Positions 8,597 to 17,375 of a stretch of DNA of 38,380 bases are shown here, one piece after another. The notes beneath the pieces are model-generated. The model worked only from the letters and a program-made list of their open reading frames with translations. It did no database searches and was not told the DNA's origin. Position 1 is the first letter of the stretch. Each line of letters begins with the position of its first letter. A program made the translations under genes and the position numbers. Source of the stretch: Paucilactobacillus nenjiangensis (GTDB lineage Bacteria; Bacillota; Bacilli; Lactobacillales; Lactobacillaceae); contig NZ_BJEB01000014.1 of assembly GCF_005405445.1 (NCBI RefSeq), positions 1 to 38,380 of the forward strand, read 5' to 3'.

Positions 8597-9151
8597 TTAA
8601 TTCGAAGCGGTGATTAAATAATCAATTGCGATATCAAAATCCTCAACGGGCCAATTGGCCGTCTCAAAATTCATGACTTGCGGCACTAACGCAACCGTGT
8701 GACCACGGTAGTTGGCTAAGAAGCGGTCATAGTAGCCACCACCAAAGCCAACGCGATAATGACTATCTTGCGCAAAAGCCACTCCCGGTACAATCATCAA
8801 ATCAACGGCTTGATTCATTTTGGTTTCATCATAAGCCGGTTCTAGTAGTCCAAAACTATTTTTGACCAGTTGATTATGACCTGGGTATTCCAAAAAGGCC
8901 ATTTGGCGATGTGGCATCGTTTTTGGTAAGTAGACTTGTTTCTTGTCTTGCAGTGCCCGTTCGATAATGCCACCTGTAGGCAGTTCAATTGGATTACTAA
9001 TCGTCGTTCCAATTGTTTGGGCGGTTTGCCAAATATCGGTTTTAAACAGCAAATTAGTTAGCACCGTCGCTTCAGCTTGAGTGGTGTGCATCGCTGCTTG
9101 TAAGTTAGTTAGTTGTTGGGTTCGAAAGTCTTTTTTATTAATACTCGTCAT
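8597..9151 (-). CDS. 5-formyltetrahydrofolate cyclo-ligase
   Basis: 184-residue cytoplasmic enzyme that converts 5-formyl-THF to 5,10-methenyl-THF with ATP (EC 6.3.3.2). The family signature RVGFGGGYYDRFL is present near residues 130-142, and the N-terminal Lys/Arg-rich helix and IVPGVAF block fit. Length is normal. The start is odd: AAGGAG directly touches the ATG at 9149-9151, leaving no spacer. An ATT three codons later would have ideal spacing but is a rare start. The gene is monocistronic and convergent with the ClC gene. Confidence 0.9.
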   Translation of the reverse strand: MTSINKKDFRTQQLTNLQAAMHTTQAEATVLTNLLFKTDIWQTAQTIGTTISNPIELPTGGIIERALQDKKQVYLPKTMPHRQMAFLEYPGHNQLVKNSFGLLEPAYDETKMNQAVDLMIVPGVAFAQDSHYRVGFGGGYYDRFLANYRGHTVALVPQVMNFETANWPVEDFDIAIDYLITASN

Positions 9152-9273
9152 CTCCTTAAAATTCCATTACGCGATATAATGATATTCCAATTTTATATAT
9201 TTGGAAAGAGATAACGATTGTGAATTAGTAAAATACAAGATTCAATTGGAATCCATAAATTTCAAGAACCCGT

Positions 9274-10233
9274 TTAATTAACTTGATTTATTGGTTTGCC
9301 AGCAATAAACGCTTGAATATTTTCCGTAATAATATCTAACAGGCGTTCCCGGGTTTCTAGCGGTGCCCAGGCAATGTGGGGCGTGATAAAACAGTTTTTG
9401 GCGGTTAATAAAGGATTTTGCGGATCAATGGGTTCGGTTGCCACCACATCCGTAGCCAAGGCGAGCACTTTATCTTCATTTAACGCTGCTGCCATCGCGG
9501 GCTCATCAATCAAGGTGCCGCGGGCGGTGTTGATGACAATTACCCCGTCTTTCATTTTGGCAATGCTGGCTTGATTAATTAGATTGATGGTTTCAGGCGT
9601 TTGCGGTACATGGAGACTAATAATATCGGCCTGCTGGAGTAACTCATCGAAACTCACTTGATGGACCCAGTCGTTGGTCACATTTTTTGGCCGATGATTA
9701 TAAAAAATCACGTTCATCGAGAAAGCGTGAGCGATTTTTGCCACTTGTTGAGCAATCCGGCCGTAACCAATCAGCCCGATGGTTTTCCCTTTTAATTCAA
9801 TCAACGGTTTCTCCCAAAAGGTGAAGTCAGCAATGGTGGACCACTTACCGTCATGTACCACTCGATTGTGCAGTCCGACTTGACCCGTGACTTCTAGCAG
9901 TAGAGAAATCGCGTACTGCGCCACGGCATCGGTCGAATAATTAGGGACTGTCGTGACAGTGACTTGATGTTGCTTGGCACTCGCGATATCAACCGCATCA
10001 TAACCGGTACCCATGACGCCGATATATTTCAAATTAGGTACTTGACTAATCACGGAGTCCTGGATTGGTGTTTTATGGGTAATGACAATCTCGGCATCCC
10101 CAATTCTGGCCAGAATCTGTTGGTTATCGTCAGGCTGTGTACGGTCATAAAAAGTACACTCCCCGAGCGCTCTCACTGCGTCCCAGTTTAAATCTCGATT
10201 CAAATGATACCCATCTAACAAAACAATTTTCAT
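9274..10233 (-). CDS. D-2-hydroxyacid dehydrogenase (glycerate/hydroxypyruvate reductase-like)
   Basis: 319-residue NAD(P)-dependent dehydrogenase of the D-isomer-specific 2-hydroxyacid family. The dinucleotide fold is at GLIGYGRIAQ (153-162). Catalytic residues are R238 in NTARG, E267 in ATEP and H286 in TPHIAWAP. The block VMGTGYDAVD (73-82) is typical of glycerate dehydrogenase-like members. The ATG at 10231-10233 is preferred over upstream in-frame starts because GGGGGT lies about eight bases before it. The exact substrate (glycerate, hydroxypyruvate, 2-oxoacid) is not determined by sequence alone. Confidence 0.9.
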   Translation of the reverse strand: MKIVLLDGYHLNRDLNWDAVRALGECTFYDRTQPDDNQQILARIGDAEIVITHKTPIQDSVISQVPNLKYIGVMGTGYDAVDIASAKQHQVTVTTVPNYSTDAVAQYAISLLLEVTGQVGLHNRVVHDGKWSTIADFTFWEKPLIELKGKTIGLIGYGRIAQQVAKIAHAFSMNVIFYNHRPKNVTNDWVHQVSFDELLQQADIISLHVPQTPETINLINQASIAKMKDGVIVINTARGTLIDEPAMAAALNEDKVLALATDVVATEPIDPQNPLLTAKNCFITPHIAWAPLETRERLLDIITENIQAFIAGKPINQVN

Positions 10234-10426
10234 CAATTTAACCCCCATGCCGTTATGATTTAATTCAGTCATGCATTATTATTGCTATATTTTACCACCA
10301 AATTTTGGTTAATTAACATTATATTTAATGCTGTTAAGTTTATCTGTTGGCGATAATTCTAAATAACGATACAATGAACTTGAAAAATTGTGATGCTCTC
10401 TTTGACAAAGTAACGCTGAAATGGAG

Positions 10427-11386
10427 ATGGTGATTTTGCAAGCAAACATCTTAAACACAAAATATCCGCTGATCAAAGGCCCAATGAATTGGGTTACGAA
10501 TGCTTAATTAGTGGCCGCTGTCAGCAATGGTGGTGGGTTAGGTGTGCTCGGTACTAATGCTGAACAAGCCACACTGACGACCGAACCGACCGCAGTTGGT
10601 GATAAAATGCGTCGTGAAATTGACAAGACCCAGCGCTTAACTCAGCTACCATTTGGTATTAACATTTTAACCAATTCCAACGATGAAAAATTACAAGATG
10701 AACCATATACTGCAGCATTATTGACTGCGGCCTTTGACGCGGGTATTCACTATTTTGTGGTGGTGGGTACTGAAAACCAAGAGATTTTTGATTTGATTAA
10801 ACAACATGATGGCGTCATTATTTTTAGGCCATTAACCCCCAGCGTGGCGCTGGCCAAAGCTGGCGAGGACATGGGTGCTGATATCATTGTCGCAACCGGG
10901 CATGATGAAGGTGGGCTGCTGCCAGATACTGAGTTGGGCAACTTCACGATTGTCCCAGAAATTGTCGATCAAGTTTCAGTGGCAGTATTTGCAGCGGGTG
11001 GGATTAATGATCGACGAAGCGTTGAAGCTGCGCTCGCTTTAGGTGCGGCGGGCATTTTTGTTGGGACCAGATTTTTAGTCGCAGACGAAGCTCCCGTCGC
11101 CCCATCTATTAAGGAACTAATTGTGCAGAGTAATTCCGAAGATACTGTGATGGTTTCTGGTAATCAACGGGCGATTCGAACTCCCCATACGCAACAATTA
11201 GCTGACCAATATTTGCAAAGCCATGATGCAGTGGCCGCTAATCGTGCGGTTGCACAAGATGGTGGGCTGCTGGAGGGGATGTTACTGGGTAATCCGGACC
11301 ATGGCATCGTGACCGTCAATAACGGTATTGGCATGATTAAGCGGATTGAACCGGCAGCAGCAATTATCAACAGTTATTTTAAATAA
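10427..11386 (+). pseudogene. Nitronate monooxygenase/FabK-like flavoenzyme, interrupted by a stop
   Basis: FMN-dependent TIM-barrel protein of the nitronate monooxygenase/enoyl-ACP reductase II family. The N-terminus (YPLIKGPMNWVTNA) and the continuation (LVAAVSNGGGLGVLGTNA) are both family-like and in one frame, but TAA at 10505-10507 lies between them where relatives have a Glu codon (GAA), so one base change explains it. The rest to residue 319 is intact (AAGGIND, GAAGIFVGTRF). The GTG at 10511 could restart a shortened product lacking the first strand and FMN contacts. The last codon is 11 bases from the first trace of the integrative element. Confidence 0.85.
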
Positions 11387-11397
11387 AATAATCCCTG

Positions 11398-11798
11398 AGC
11401 ACTCTACTCCAATTGAGATAGCGATCGTGACCAACCCAACAATTGCGGCAGCTCCGACTAAGGCCAAAGCAACGGAAAAACAACTTCAAACGGACAGCTC
11501 GATTGATGCCGAAACCACTAGCAGCATCACTAAATTTCTAACGACTTTCTTCACACTGTATCCTAGTGGCACCGCCAGTGAACTGAAATATTATGTCGAT
11601 GGCGGTACAAAGCCATTAAATAAAGACTATCGTTTTGCGGAATTAGTTAATCCGACCTTCCATCGTCAAGGAGATAATATTCGCGTTGACGCAACCGTGA
11701 GGTTTCTTGATAGTGAAACTGATATGACCCAATATTCGCAGTACACACTTATTTTAGAAAAAGCAGGAACAAATTGGACCATTAAATCTGGTTTGTAG
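11398..11798 (+). pseudogene. TcpC-like conjugation protein, C-terminal remnant 1
   Basis: About 125 residues of the C-terminal domain of a TcpC/Orf13-type ICE protein (membrane-anchored VirB8-like part of the transfer channel). Recognisable blocks are NPTIAAAPTKAK, TKFLTTFFTLYPSG, KDYRFAELVNPTF and YSQYTLILEK. The normal protein is more than 300 residues with an N-terminal membrane anchor, absent here. An internal deletion also removes about ten residues present in remnant 2 (the YSLNVMKNKDG part). By eye it differs from remnant 2 at 13 of 122 aligned residues and at many silent sites, so the two are old relatives. Confidence 0.8.
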
Positions 11799-11807
11799 GA
11801 AACAAAA

Positions 11808-11833
11808 ACACGACACTCATTTGAATGTCGTGT
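11808..11833. terminator. Hairpin after TcpC remnant 1
   Basis: Perfect stem ACACGACA / TGTCGTGT with a 10-base loop. The same hairpin, slightly altered, follows remnant 2. Similarity between the two copies stops seven bases later, at the end of TGTATACATA (11840 here). Confidence 0.55.
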
Positions 11834-11937
11834 ATACATAATAATATTCATAACTATGTAAAAATTCCCGACAACATAAAAACAACACACTTCCAATTTA
11901 TACTTATTATAGAAACAAAGCAAAAGGAGGTGAAACT

Positions 11938-12102
11938 ATGTCACAATGGATTCTGATAGCCCTTTTTCTTCTAGCACACCCACTCATGATGCTATTTATG
12001 CACAAGGGTATGCACGGTGGCTCTGGTAGTATGGGCGGCTGTGGAAACAACACTCAACAAAATTCCAATAATACTGAAAAGCCACGTAAAAAAGTCAATT
12101 AA
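11938..12102 (+). CDS. Small DUF2933-like membrane protein
   Basis: 54-residue protein with one hydrophobic N-terminal helix (WILIALFLLAHPLMMLFMH), then a His/Gly/Met-rich stretch (MHKGMHGGSGSMGG) and a polar tail. This form resembles DUF2933-type small proteins, often found beside copper-resistance genes, in which His and Met could bind Cu. It has an excellent AGGAGG seven bases before the ATG. It starts the plus-strand block of the copper cargo and is followed after 18 bases by the cupin-like gene. Confidence 0.7.
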   Translation: MSQWILIALFLLAHPLMMLFMHKGMHGGSGSMGGCGNNTQQNSNNTEKPRKKVN

Positions 12103-12120
12103 CTTGGGGGTATATATTAT

Positions 12121-12417
12121 ATGAAAATATTAACTGGTAGTCGCGGTGATGAGGTCCATGAACACCTTTACGAAAATGGTCAAAGACGGGTTGGTCATCG
12201 TATACTAAAGAAAAATACAGTGACAAACAACGGAGAATTTCACCCTGTACCTGGAAATATAGTTCTCATTCCCTTAAAAGGGACGGTGAAACTGACCACA
12301 CCAGATCAAGAATGTACAATCAAAAATGGTCAACTTGCAATACTTGGACCAACTGATAGTTTTTACTTAACTGCAATTGATGATGTTGAATTTGTCGGTG
12401 TTGTTGATATTAAATAG
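12121..12417 (+). CDS. Small cupin-like protein
   Basis: 98-residue soluble protein. The spacing of beta strands and turns (PVPGNIVLIPLKGTVKLTT, then IKNGQLAILGPTDSFYLTA) suggests a single cupin barrel. The usual metal-binding His pair of the first cupin motif is not obvious. A GGGGG ribosome binding site lies upstream. It probably forms a unit with the preceding 54-residue gene and is closed by the terminator at 12421-12450. Function is unknown; the copper context suggests a stress or metal role but does not show it. Confidence 0.65.
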   Translation: MKILTGSRGDEVHEHLYENGQRRVGHRILKKNTVTNNGEFHPVPGNIVLIPLKGTVKLTTPDQECTIKNGQLAILGPTDSFYLTAIDDVEFVGVVDIK

Positions 12418-12420
12418 CTC

Positions 12421-12450
12421 AAAAAGAGTGTCACATGGCACTCTTTTTTA
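12421..12450 (+). terminator. Rho-independent terminator
   Basis: Stem AAAAAGAGTG / CACTCTTTTT around a short loop, followed by T-rich sequence immediately after the cupin-like gene. Confidence 0.85.
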
Positions 12451-12529
12451 TATATGCTGGCTTCTCCATATTTACGACACATATGACTGTTTTAATAAAG
12501 TGTATTTCAAAAAAATGGAGGAGACAAAG

Positions 12530-12781
12530 TTGAAATTAACGCAGAGAAATATGCCTACTTTAGTTACCGCACTAACATTAACAGATGTTACACTCTCCAC
12601 TGGAAAAAAACTGCTTGAGGCAGCAACAACTTGGACTACAGTTTTTTATAAAGTTGATGCAACTACTGTTAATCAAGAGGATTTTAGCACTAAGATTGGT
12701 CTAAATAGCCTACAGTCTGATGGATCTGTCGACTCGATCGGTAATTACTCTTATACTTTGCCTGCAGTTCGCGTCTTTTAA
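12530..12781 (+). CDS. Hypothetical 83-residue protein
   Basis: Unrecognised polar, Thr-rich protein (MPTLVTALTLTDVTLSTGKK near the N-terminus) with no cysteine and no membrane segment. The start is taken as the TTG at 12530-12532 because GGAGGA lies seven bases in front. The in-frame ATG at 12515 overlaps that ribosome binding site and is less likely. It sits 18 bases upstream of the NusG-II-like gene and may be cotranscribed with it. Confidence 0.55.
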   Translation: MKLTQRNMPTLVTALTLTDVTLSTGKKLLEAATTWTTVFYKVDATTVNQEDFSTKIGLNSLQSDGSVDSIGNYSYTLPAVRVF

Positions 12782-12799
12782 CTAGGTTGTTCGCTGAAG

Positions 12800-13201
12800 A
12801 TGTTTAAAAATCTAAAACAGCAAATACGCCCTTGGGACTACATAATCATTTTTATACTACTTGTCGTTTCTTTTATCCCCTTGATTATATTTGGATACTC
12901 TCAGAAGCAACAGATGACCACCGCGACTAATAATGCTAAACCAACCACCTATGCTGAAATTTCTGTTGACAAAAAAGTAATAAAGAAAATTAAGCTCTCT
13001 CGCAAAACACAACACCAATTATTTACATTACACCCACACCCCGGTGAATATAATATTATAGAAGTTAATGGAACACGTATACGCGATAAGGAAGATAATA
13101 CACCTGATCAAATTGCCGTTAATACTGGTTGGATCAGTAAACCGGGACAACAAAGTATTTGTCTACCTCACCGTCTGATCATAACAATCAAAAGTACGTA
13201 A
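12800..13201 (+). CDS. Membrane-anchored NusG domain II-like protein
   Basis: 133 residues: a short basic N-terminus, one transmembrane helix (about 14-32), then a NusG_II domain outside the membrane. Family blocks are visible: AEISVDKKVIKKIKLS, YNIIEVNGTRIR, TGWISKPGQQSICLPH. Family members usually have two cysteines in a CPDQIC-type turn; here it reads TPDQIAV, so both are lost, leaving only the Cys of ICLPH. The ribosome binding site is weak (GAAG). It ends convergently with gshF across a shared terminator. Function in this family is poorly known. Confidence 0.75.
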   Translation: MFKNLKQQIRPWDYIIIFILLVVSFIPLIIFGYSQKQQMTTATNNAKPTTYAEISVDKKVIKKIKLSRKTQHQLFTLHPHPGEYNIIEVNGTRIRDKEDNTPDQIAVNTGWISKPGQQSICLPHRLIITIKST

Positions 13202-13271
13202 TACCAACACTCAAGATAACTCACTTGTAAGGCCATGATCAAAATACTATGTAATCATGATTAATCATTTT

Positions 13272-13318
13272 AAAAAGCAATCATAATTCTCAAAGTCGGG
13301 AATTGTGATTGCTTTTTA
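13272..13318. terminator. Bidirectional terminator between convergent genes
   Basis: Long stem from AAAAAGCAATCA to TGATTGCTTTTT with an inner AATTC/GGAATT pairing. It ends both the plus-strand block and gshF. Confidence 0.9.
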
Positions 13319-13357
13319 TTACACGCTGATTATTATTACCAATTATGAGATGCAGTC

Positions 13358-15622
13358 TTATAAGTCATTTAACTGCGGAAATAAGAATTCAAGCACATCT
13401 GCAGTTACTCTATGCTTTTGGCCCTTATAAGGGTAACAGTGCATATCCATCATTGGATTATAGTTGGCCTCAATAATCGAATAGGACTCGTGATCAGAAA
13501 CGGGTACTGATCTATCAGGAATAATCAAATCAATTCCGCATATTTTTGCACCTAAACATTTTACAGCAGCAGCTTTTTCTTTGTAGGTAAAATCAATTTG
13601 ATCAGTTACATCAACAGAGTCCCCACCAGAACTAATATTCGAATTTTTCCTAAGATAGATACGCTGACCACTCATCGGAATTGAATCAACCGTAAACTGC
13701 TGACTTTTTAATGTCATTTGTTCGACCATCCCTAAAGAAATCTTAGTAAGCGGTGTTCGATCATTCAAACCACGCAAGACGCTCTGATTTTTGATTGCAA
13801 CTAATTGTTTTACCGTATGGTGTCCATCACCAGTAACATTAGCGGGAATTCGTAATAAGACCGCTTTTACCTTATCATCAATTACTAAAAACCGATACTC
13901 AGGTCCAGCAATGAAGCTCTCAACTAGTACGGTCGAACACTCGGCAAATGCGCGTCGAATCGCTTGCGAATAATCAACCAGCGATGGAGAAAGTTTAAAC
14001 ACGGTAACACCTCTACCGTAATTAGCCGACTGCGGCTTGATCACAATTGGATTGCCCATAAATCTCGGATAAGCCGCTAAAGCCATATTCATGCTAATAA
14101 ATTCAACTCCGGCTGGAGCATTAAAACCTGACGTGGTCAAAATTTTTTTGGTAGCTGTCTTATTCTTCATGATCAGCGGCACAATATAACTATCTCGGCT
14201 TGTCATATTTCCATTCTTGACATATTCAATTTGGTGACTCAACTGTAGCTTTAATAACTGATCATTTTCATCGATCACATCTACTGTAATACCTTTTTGA
14301 ATGGCATCAAACATTAAAATTTGTGTTGATAGTTCCATATTAGTAAAACCATTTAGCTGATATGGAATCTGCGTAATAACCTTACGATTCTCTAATCCGT
14401 TGGCTGTTGCAAAAACTGATTGGTTAATAGTCATTAGTTGCTTCACCATTCGGCCACTAATCGTTTTTGCAACATCTGTCAATCCATTTTTGGCCTGCTG
14501 TAGTACCCTTTCATAGCCTTTTAAATCCAACTGTTGTGCCATTCTTTTCATTAAATCAATTATTTTAAGGCCGTTTGTTCGATAACGAGTTGGCGTCAAT
14601 GGTGACTCAAGTGCCACCTCATTATTGATTTGATCACCGGCCATTATCCAATCATTACTAGTTTCCTTTTCGTCCGTCCAAAGCATGAACAACATAAATA
14701 GTTCCAGAAATACGATTTGATTTTCACTAACCCCATAACGTTCAAACGGATTGATATCAATATTCCTTAATTCCAAATAATCAACGCTCGCTTGTTGGTC
14801 AATTGTCTGTTCGCTTCTACGTAACCTAATTGGTGAATAGAACTCTTTTTCCTTAATCAAATGACCTTCACGTATTTGCGTTTCTATATCGGCAAAATAA
14901 GTTTGTAAAGATTCAAATGATACTTGAACATTGTTTTTATTACAATAGCCAAACTTACTATTTCTGATACTCCGTACTTCCGTTTGTGGTTGCTCATCAT
15001 TTGATTCAAAATAATTGGATTCAGCAACAGGACTGGCACCAAATAGATAGGTAATTAACCAGCGGTAATGAAGGTAGTTACGCGCCGTTTTAAGATAGAG
15101 TATATTTTTAAAGCATTTAAAATCAGTTACCTCACTTTGGTGCTGATACAGTTCTTCGACCAATACAGTCGGAAATTCAAAGTTAAAATGTAGCCCACTA
15201 ATCATCTGTTTACGTCGACCATATATTCTAGCCAAGTAGCGGCGATATAAAACACCTTGAAAATCAGGCAATTTGGCTAACTTAATCTCATCATCGCGGA
15301 TTGGAAGCTCCGGTGGCATACTGAGTGGCCACAACATTTCATTTGCTGGCATTGATTGATAGGTAACATCATGTAAAGCAGCTAACCAACGAAATAAATC
15401 ATTCACTGTATTCACTACTGGCGTTACAATTTCTAATTGAGTCTCAGCAAAATCGGTACGGATATAAGGATGGAATTGGCGGCTACCAAGTACGTTTGGA
15501 TGATTTGTAACGGCTAATTTTCCGTTCAGGCTTACGCGTTGACTTTCTCGTTCCACACCAATTCTTGAATTTGATATTGCGGCTATGTTTTGCGCCTGCT
15601 GCAATAATTCGCTAAAAATCAT
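13358..15622 (-). CDS. gshF: Bifunctional glutathione synthetase GshAB/GshF
   Basis: 754-residue cytoplasmic enzyme, normal GshF length, that makes glutathione from Glu, Cys and Gly. The N-terminal glutamate-cysteine ligase domain (about 1-480) opens with GVERESQRVS; the C-terminal ATP-grasp ligase domain (about 485-750) shows NPIVIKPQSANYGRGVTVF, ESFIAGPEYRF and EANYNPMMDMHCYPYKG. The ATG at 15620-15622 follows AGAGAAGCGAG. No glutathione reductase or importer is nearby. Within a copper island, its plausible role is to supply glutathione that buffers cytoplasmic Cu+ and repairs thiol stress. It ends at a bidirectional terminator; the 176 bases to the TPM gene hold no other gene. Confidence 0.95.
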   Translation of the reverse strand: MIFSELLQQAQNIAAISNSRIGVERESQRVSLNGKLAVTNHPNVLGSRQFHPYIRTDFAETQLEIVTPVVNTVNDLFRWLAALHDVTYQSMPANEMLWPLSMPPELPIRDDEIKLAKLPDFQGVLYRRYLARIYGRRKQMISGLHFNFEFPTVLVEELYQHQSEVTDFKCFKNILYLKTARNYLHYRWLITYLFGASPVAESNYFESNDEQPQTEVRSIRNSKFGYCNKNNVQVSFESLQTYFADIETQIREGHLIKEKEFYSPIRLRRSEQTIDQQASVDYLELRNIDINPFERYGVSENQIVFLELFMLFMLWTDEKETSNDWIMAGDQINNEVALESPLTPTRYRTNGLKIIDLMKRMAQQLDLKGYERVLQQAKNGLTDVAKTISGRMVKQLMTINQSVFATANGLENRKVITQIPYQLNGFTNMELSTQILMFDAIQKGITVDVIDENDQLLKLQLSHQIEYVKNGNMTSRDSYIVPLIMKNKTATKKILTTSGFNAPAGVEFISMNMALAAYPRFMGNPIVIKPQSANYGRGVTVFKLSPSLVDYSQAIRRAFAECSTVLVESFIAGPEYRFLVIDDKVKAVLLRIPANVTGDGHHTVKQLVAIKNQSVLRGLNDRTPLTKISLGMVEQMTLKSQQFTVDSIPMSGQRIYLRKNSNISSGGDSVDVTDQIDFTYKEKAAAVKCLGAKICGIDLIIPDRSVPVSDHESYSIIEANYNPMMDMHCYPYKGQKHRVTADVLEFLFPQLNDL

Positions 15623-15798
15623 ACACTACTCGCTTCTCTCTTTTTCTAATTTTATTTTTAGAAATTATGAAATAAACAGCTTTACATTCAATTCTGCTAT
15701 GGTACGACGACGTCTATTAAAGCAAGTTCTAAATAAAATTATGATTCTATTTAAGTGATAATCATCCAAAACCATTAACCATACACCAATCTCATGAC

Positions 15799-16578
15799 CT
15801 AAATACTTGCACCACCGCCACCAGATGAACCGCCACCGCTAGAAGAACCGCCGCCACCGAAACCACCAAAATGATCATTGTTATTAAAGAGCCAGGCTAA
15901 GATGGACCATAATTGCCAACTGCGCCCCCAAGGACTGAACATAAATCCAATAACAATAATCAGGCCAACAAGTTGTAGAATATTCTTCACGTTGAAAATA
16001 CTACGATTGGAATTCATCCTATTTTGATAACCCTTATCAGATTTTCTATCATTCTTGTATCCGTAATGCCTGTCGACCAATGTTGTGATACTACTGAACG
16101 TTTTTTGCAATCCCTGATTGACAGTCTCAGTTGCGGTAGATTTTAACTGACTTTTATTACTGGCTAAAATTTGTCCAGCCTGGCTATCTGTGACGACATC
16201 TTCTAATCCGTAACCTACTTCAACACGAACATTACGCTTCCCATCATTTAAGGCATAAAGAATTAAAATACCATTATCCAGTTTTTTTTGACCAATACCC
16301 CACTTTGAAAATAAATCGGCCGCATATTGATCGACATCAGAATCACCAGTAGATTTTACTACCGCCAACATAATTTGCGGTTTGTCCTTGGTTTCGGCAT
16401 ATTGTTGATTCTTTGTACTAACCAAATCTTGTGTCTGTGAATTTAGTAAATTTACTTGATCAAAATAATTATCAGTCGGTATGCTAGGTAAACTGGCCGC
16501 CTGGACAAAAGTTGTTTGAAGTAGCAGCAAAAAAGGTAATAACAACCATAGCCACGCATTCGTTCTTTTTCGGTTCAC
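15799..16578 (-). CDS. TPM-domain (YgcG-like) membrane protein
   Basis: 259 residues: a signal/anchor helix (WLWLLLPFLLLLQTTFVQA), a TPM_phosphatase domain (about 35-165; LSSKWGIG-like FSKWGIG, ILILYALNDGKRNVRVEVGYGLE), a second hydrophobic helix near 200-220, and a Gly/Ser tail ending GGGGASI. The GTG at 16576-16578 is preferred to the GTG nine bases upstream because AGGAAG is then eight bases away. It follows lemA by 12 bases; the lemA-TPM pair is a common conserved membrane unit of uncertain function. Its presence in copper islands suggests envelope stress, as inference only. Confidence 0.85.
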   Translation of the reverse strand: MNRKRTNAWLWLLLPFLLLLQTTFVQAASLPSIPTDNYFDQVNLLNSQTQDLVSTKNQQYAETKDKPQIMLAVVKSTGDSDVDQYAADLFSKWGIGQKKLDNGILILYALNDGKRNVRVEVGYGLEDVVTDSQAGQILASNKSQLKSTATETVNQGLQKTFSSITTLVDRHYGYKNDRKSDKGYQNRMNSNRSIFNVKNILQLVGLIIVIGFMFSPWGRSWQLWSILAWLFNNNDHFGGFGGGGSSSGGGSSGGGGASI

Positions 16579-16590
16579 GATGTCCACTTC

Positions 16591-17178
16591 CTAGTTGTCT
16601 AAATCAACTTTAGGTGCCTTATCAGCATTCGAATTTGCTTTGAATTCAGCTTTCTGGCCTAAACCCATCGTAGAAGCAAAAATATTTTTGGGAAAAGTAA
16701 CTACATTTTGATTGTAAGTCTTAACTTGTTGAATATACCGACGCCGCTCAACCGCAATGCGATTTTCCGATCCTTCCAGCTGGGTCATCAATGTCGCAAC
16801 ATTAGCATTCGACTTCAAATTAGGATAATTTTCTTGGATCACATTGATTAAAGTACCAACTGAACTATTGATTTTATTATCGGCCTTGGCTTTTTCTTTA
16901 ACTGTTGTTGCGCTACCGTAACTTTTCCGTGCATCAGCAATCTGACCAAAAACTTTTTGTTCCTGACTCATGCTGCCCTTAACTGCACTTACTAAGTTAG
17001 GAATCAGGTCGTAGCGGCGTTGCATCACATTTTCCACTTGACTCCATTGCGCCTCGACTTCTTGATTCTGTTTAGCCAAACTATTATAGGTTTCAACACT
17101 TATTGCACCAACGGCCGCAAGCGCTATTAAAATCACGCCTAAGCTAATCCACCAGGTTCTAAATCTTCGCGATTGCAT
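16591..17178 (-). CDS. lemA: LemA family protein
   Basis: 195-residue membrane protein: one N-terminal transmembrane helix (about 8-28) followed by a long coiled helical LemA domain. Signature blocks are VEAQWSQVENVMQRRYDLIPNLV, KVFGQIADAR and ENRIAVERRRY. The second ATG (17176-17178) is chosen because GAGAGG then sits nine bases upstream; the first ATG abuts it. It is cotranscribed with the TPM gene. Its biochemical role is not established. Confidence 0.88.
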   Translation of the reverse strand: MQSRRFRTWWISLGVILIALAAVGAISVETYNSLAKQNQEVEAQWSQVENVMQRRYDLIPNLVSAVKGSMSQEQKVFGQIADARKSYGSATTVKEKAKADNKINSSVGTLINVIQENYPNLKSNANVATLMTQLEGSENRIAVERRRYIQQVKTYNQNVVTFPKNIFASTMGLGQKAEFKANSNADKAPKVDLDN

Positions 17179-17252
17179 TTTTCTCATCCTCTCAAAAATA
17201 CGCTAAGTTATTTTTAACGAAGTTCTAGAAAATCTAAATGATCTAACCATGT

Positions 17253-17360
17253 TTATAGACCATTCAATAAAAGGATTCCAACAAATACAGCTATAATAGT
17301 ATAGACAACTGCGACCACTACAGTCAGCACCGTTGCTTTTTTTGAATTTTGATTTTCCAC
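17253..17360 (-). CDS. 35-residue single-helix membrane peptide downstream of copA
   Basis: A short frame starting at the GTG at 17358-17360 with GGAGG seven bases in front, 15 bases after the copA stop. It encodes a polar, basic N-terminus (MENQNSKKAT) then one uninterrupted hydrophobic helix (VLTVVVAVVYTIIAVFVGIL) and stops. The strong ribosome binding site, tight spacing and clean helix argue that it is real. By analogy with small subunits such as KdpF or CydX it might stabilise or regulate CopA in the membrane; that is inference. Confidence 0.68.
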   Translation of the reverse strand: MENQNSKKATVLTVVVAVVYTIIAVFVGILLLNGL

Positions 17361-17375
17361 TTTGTATCCTCCAAT

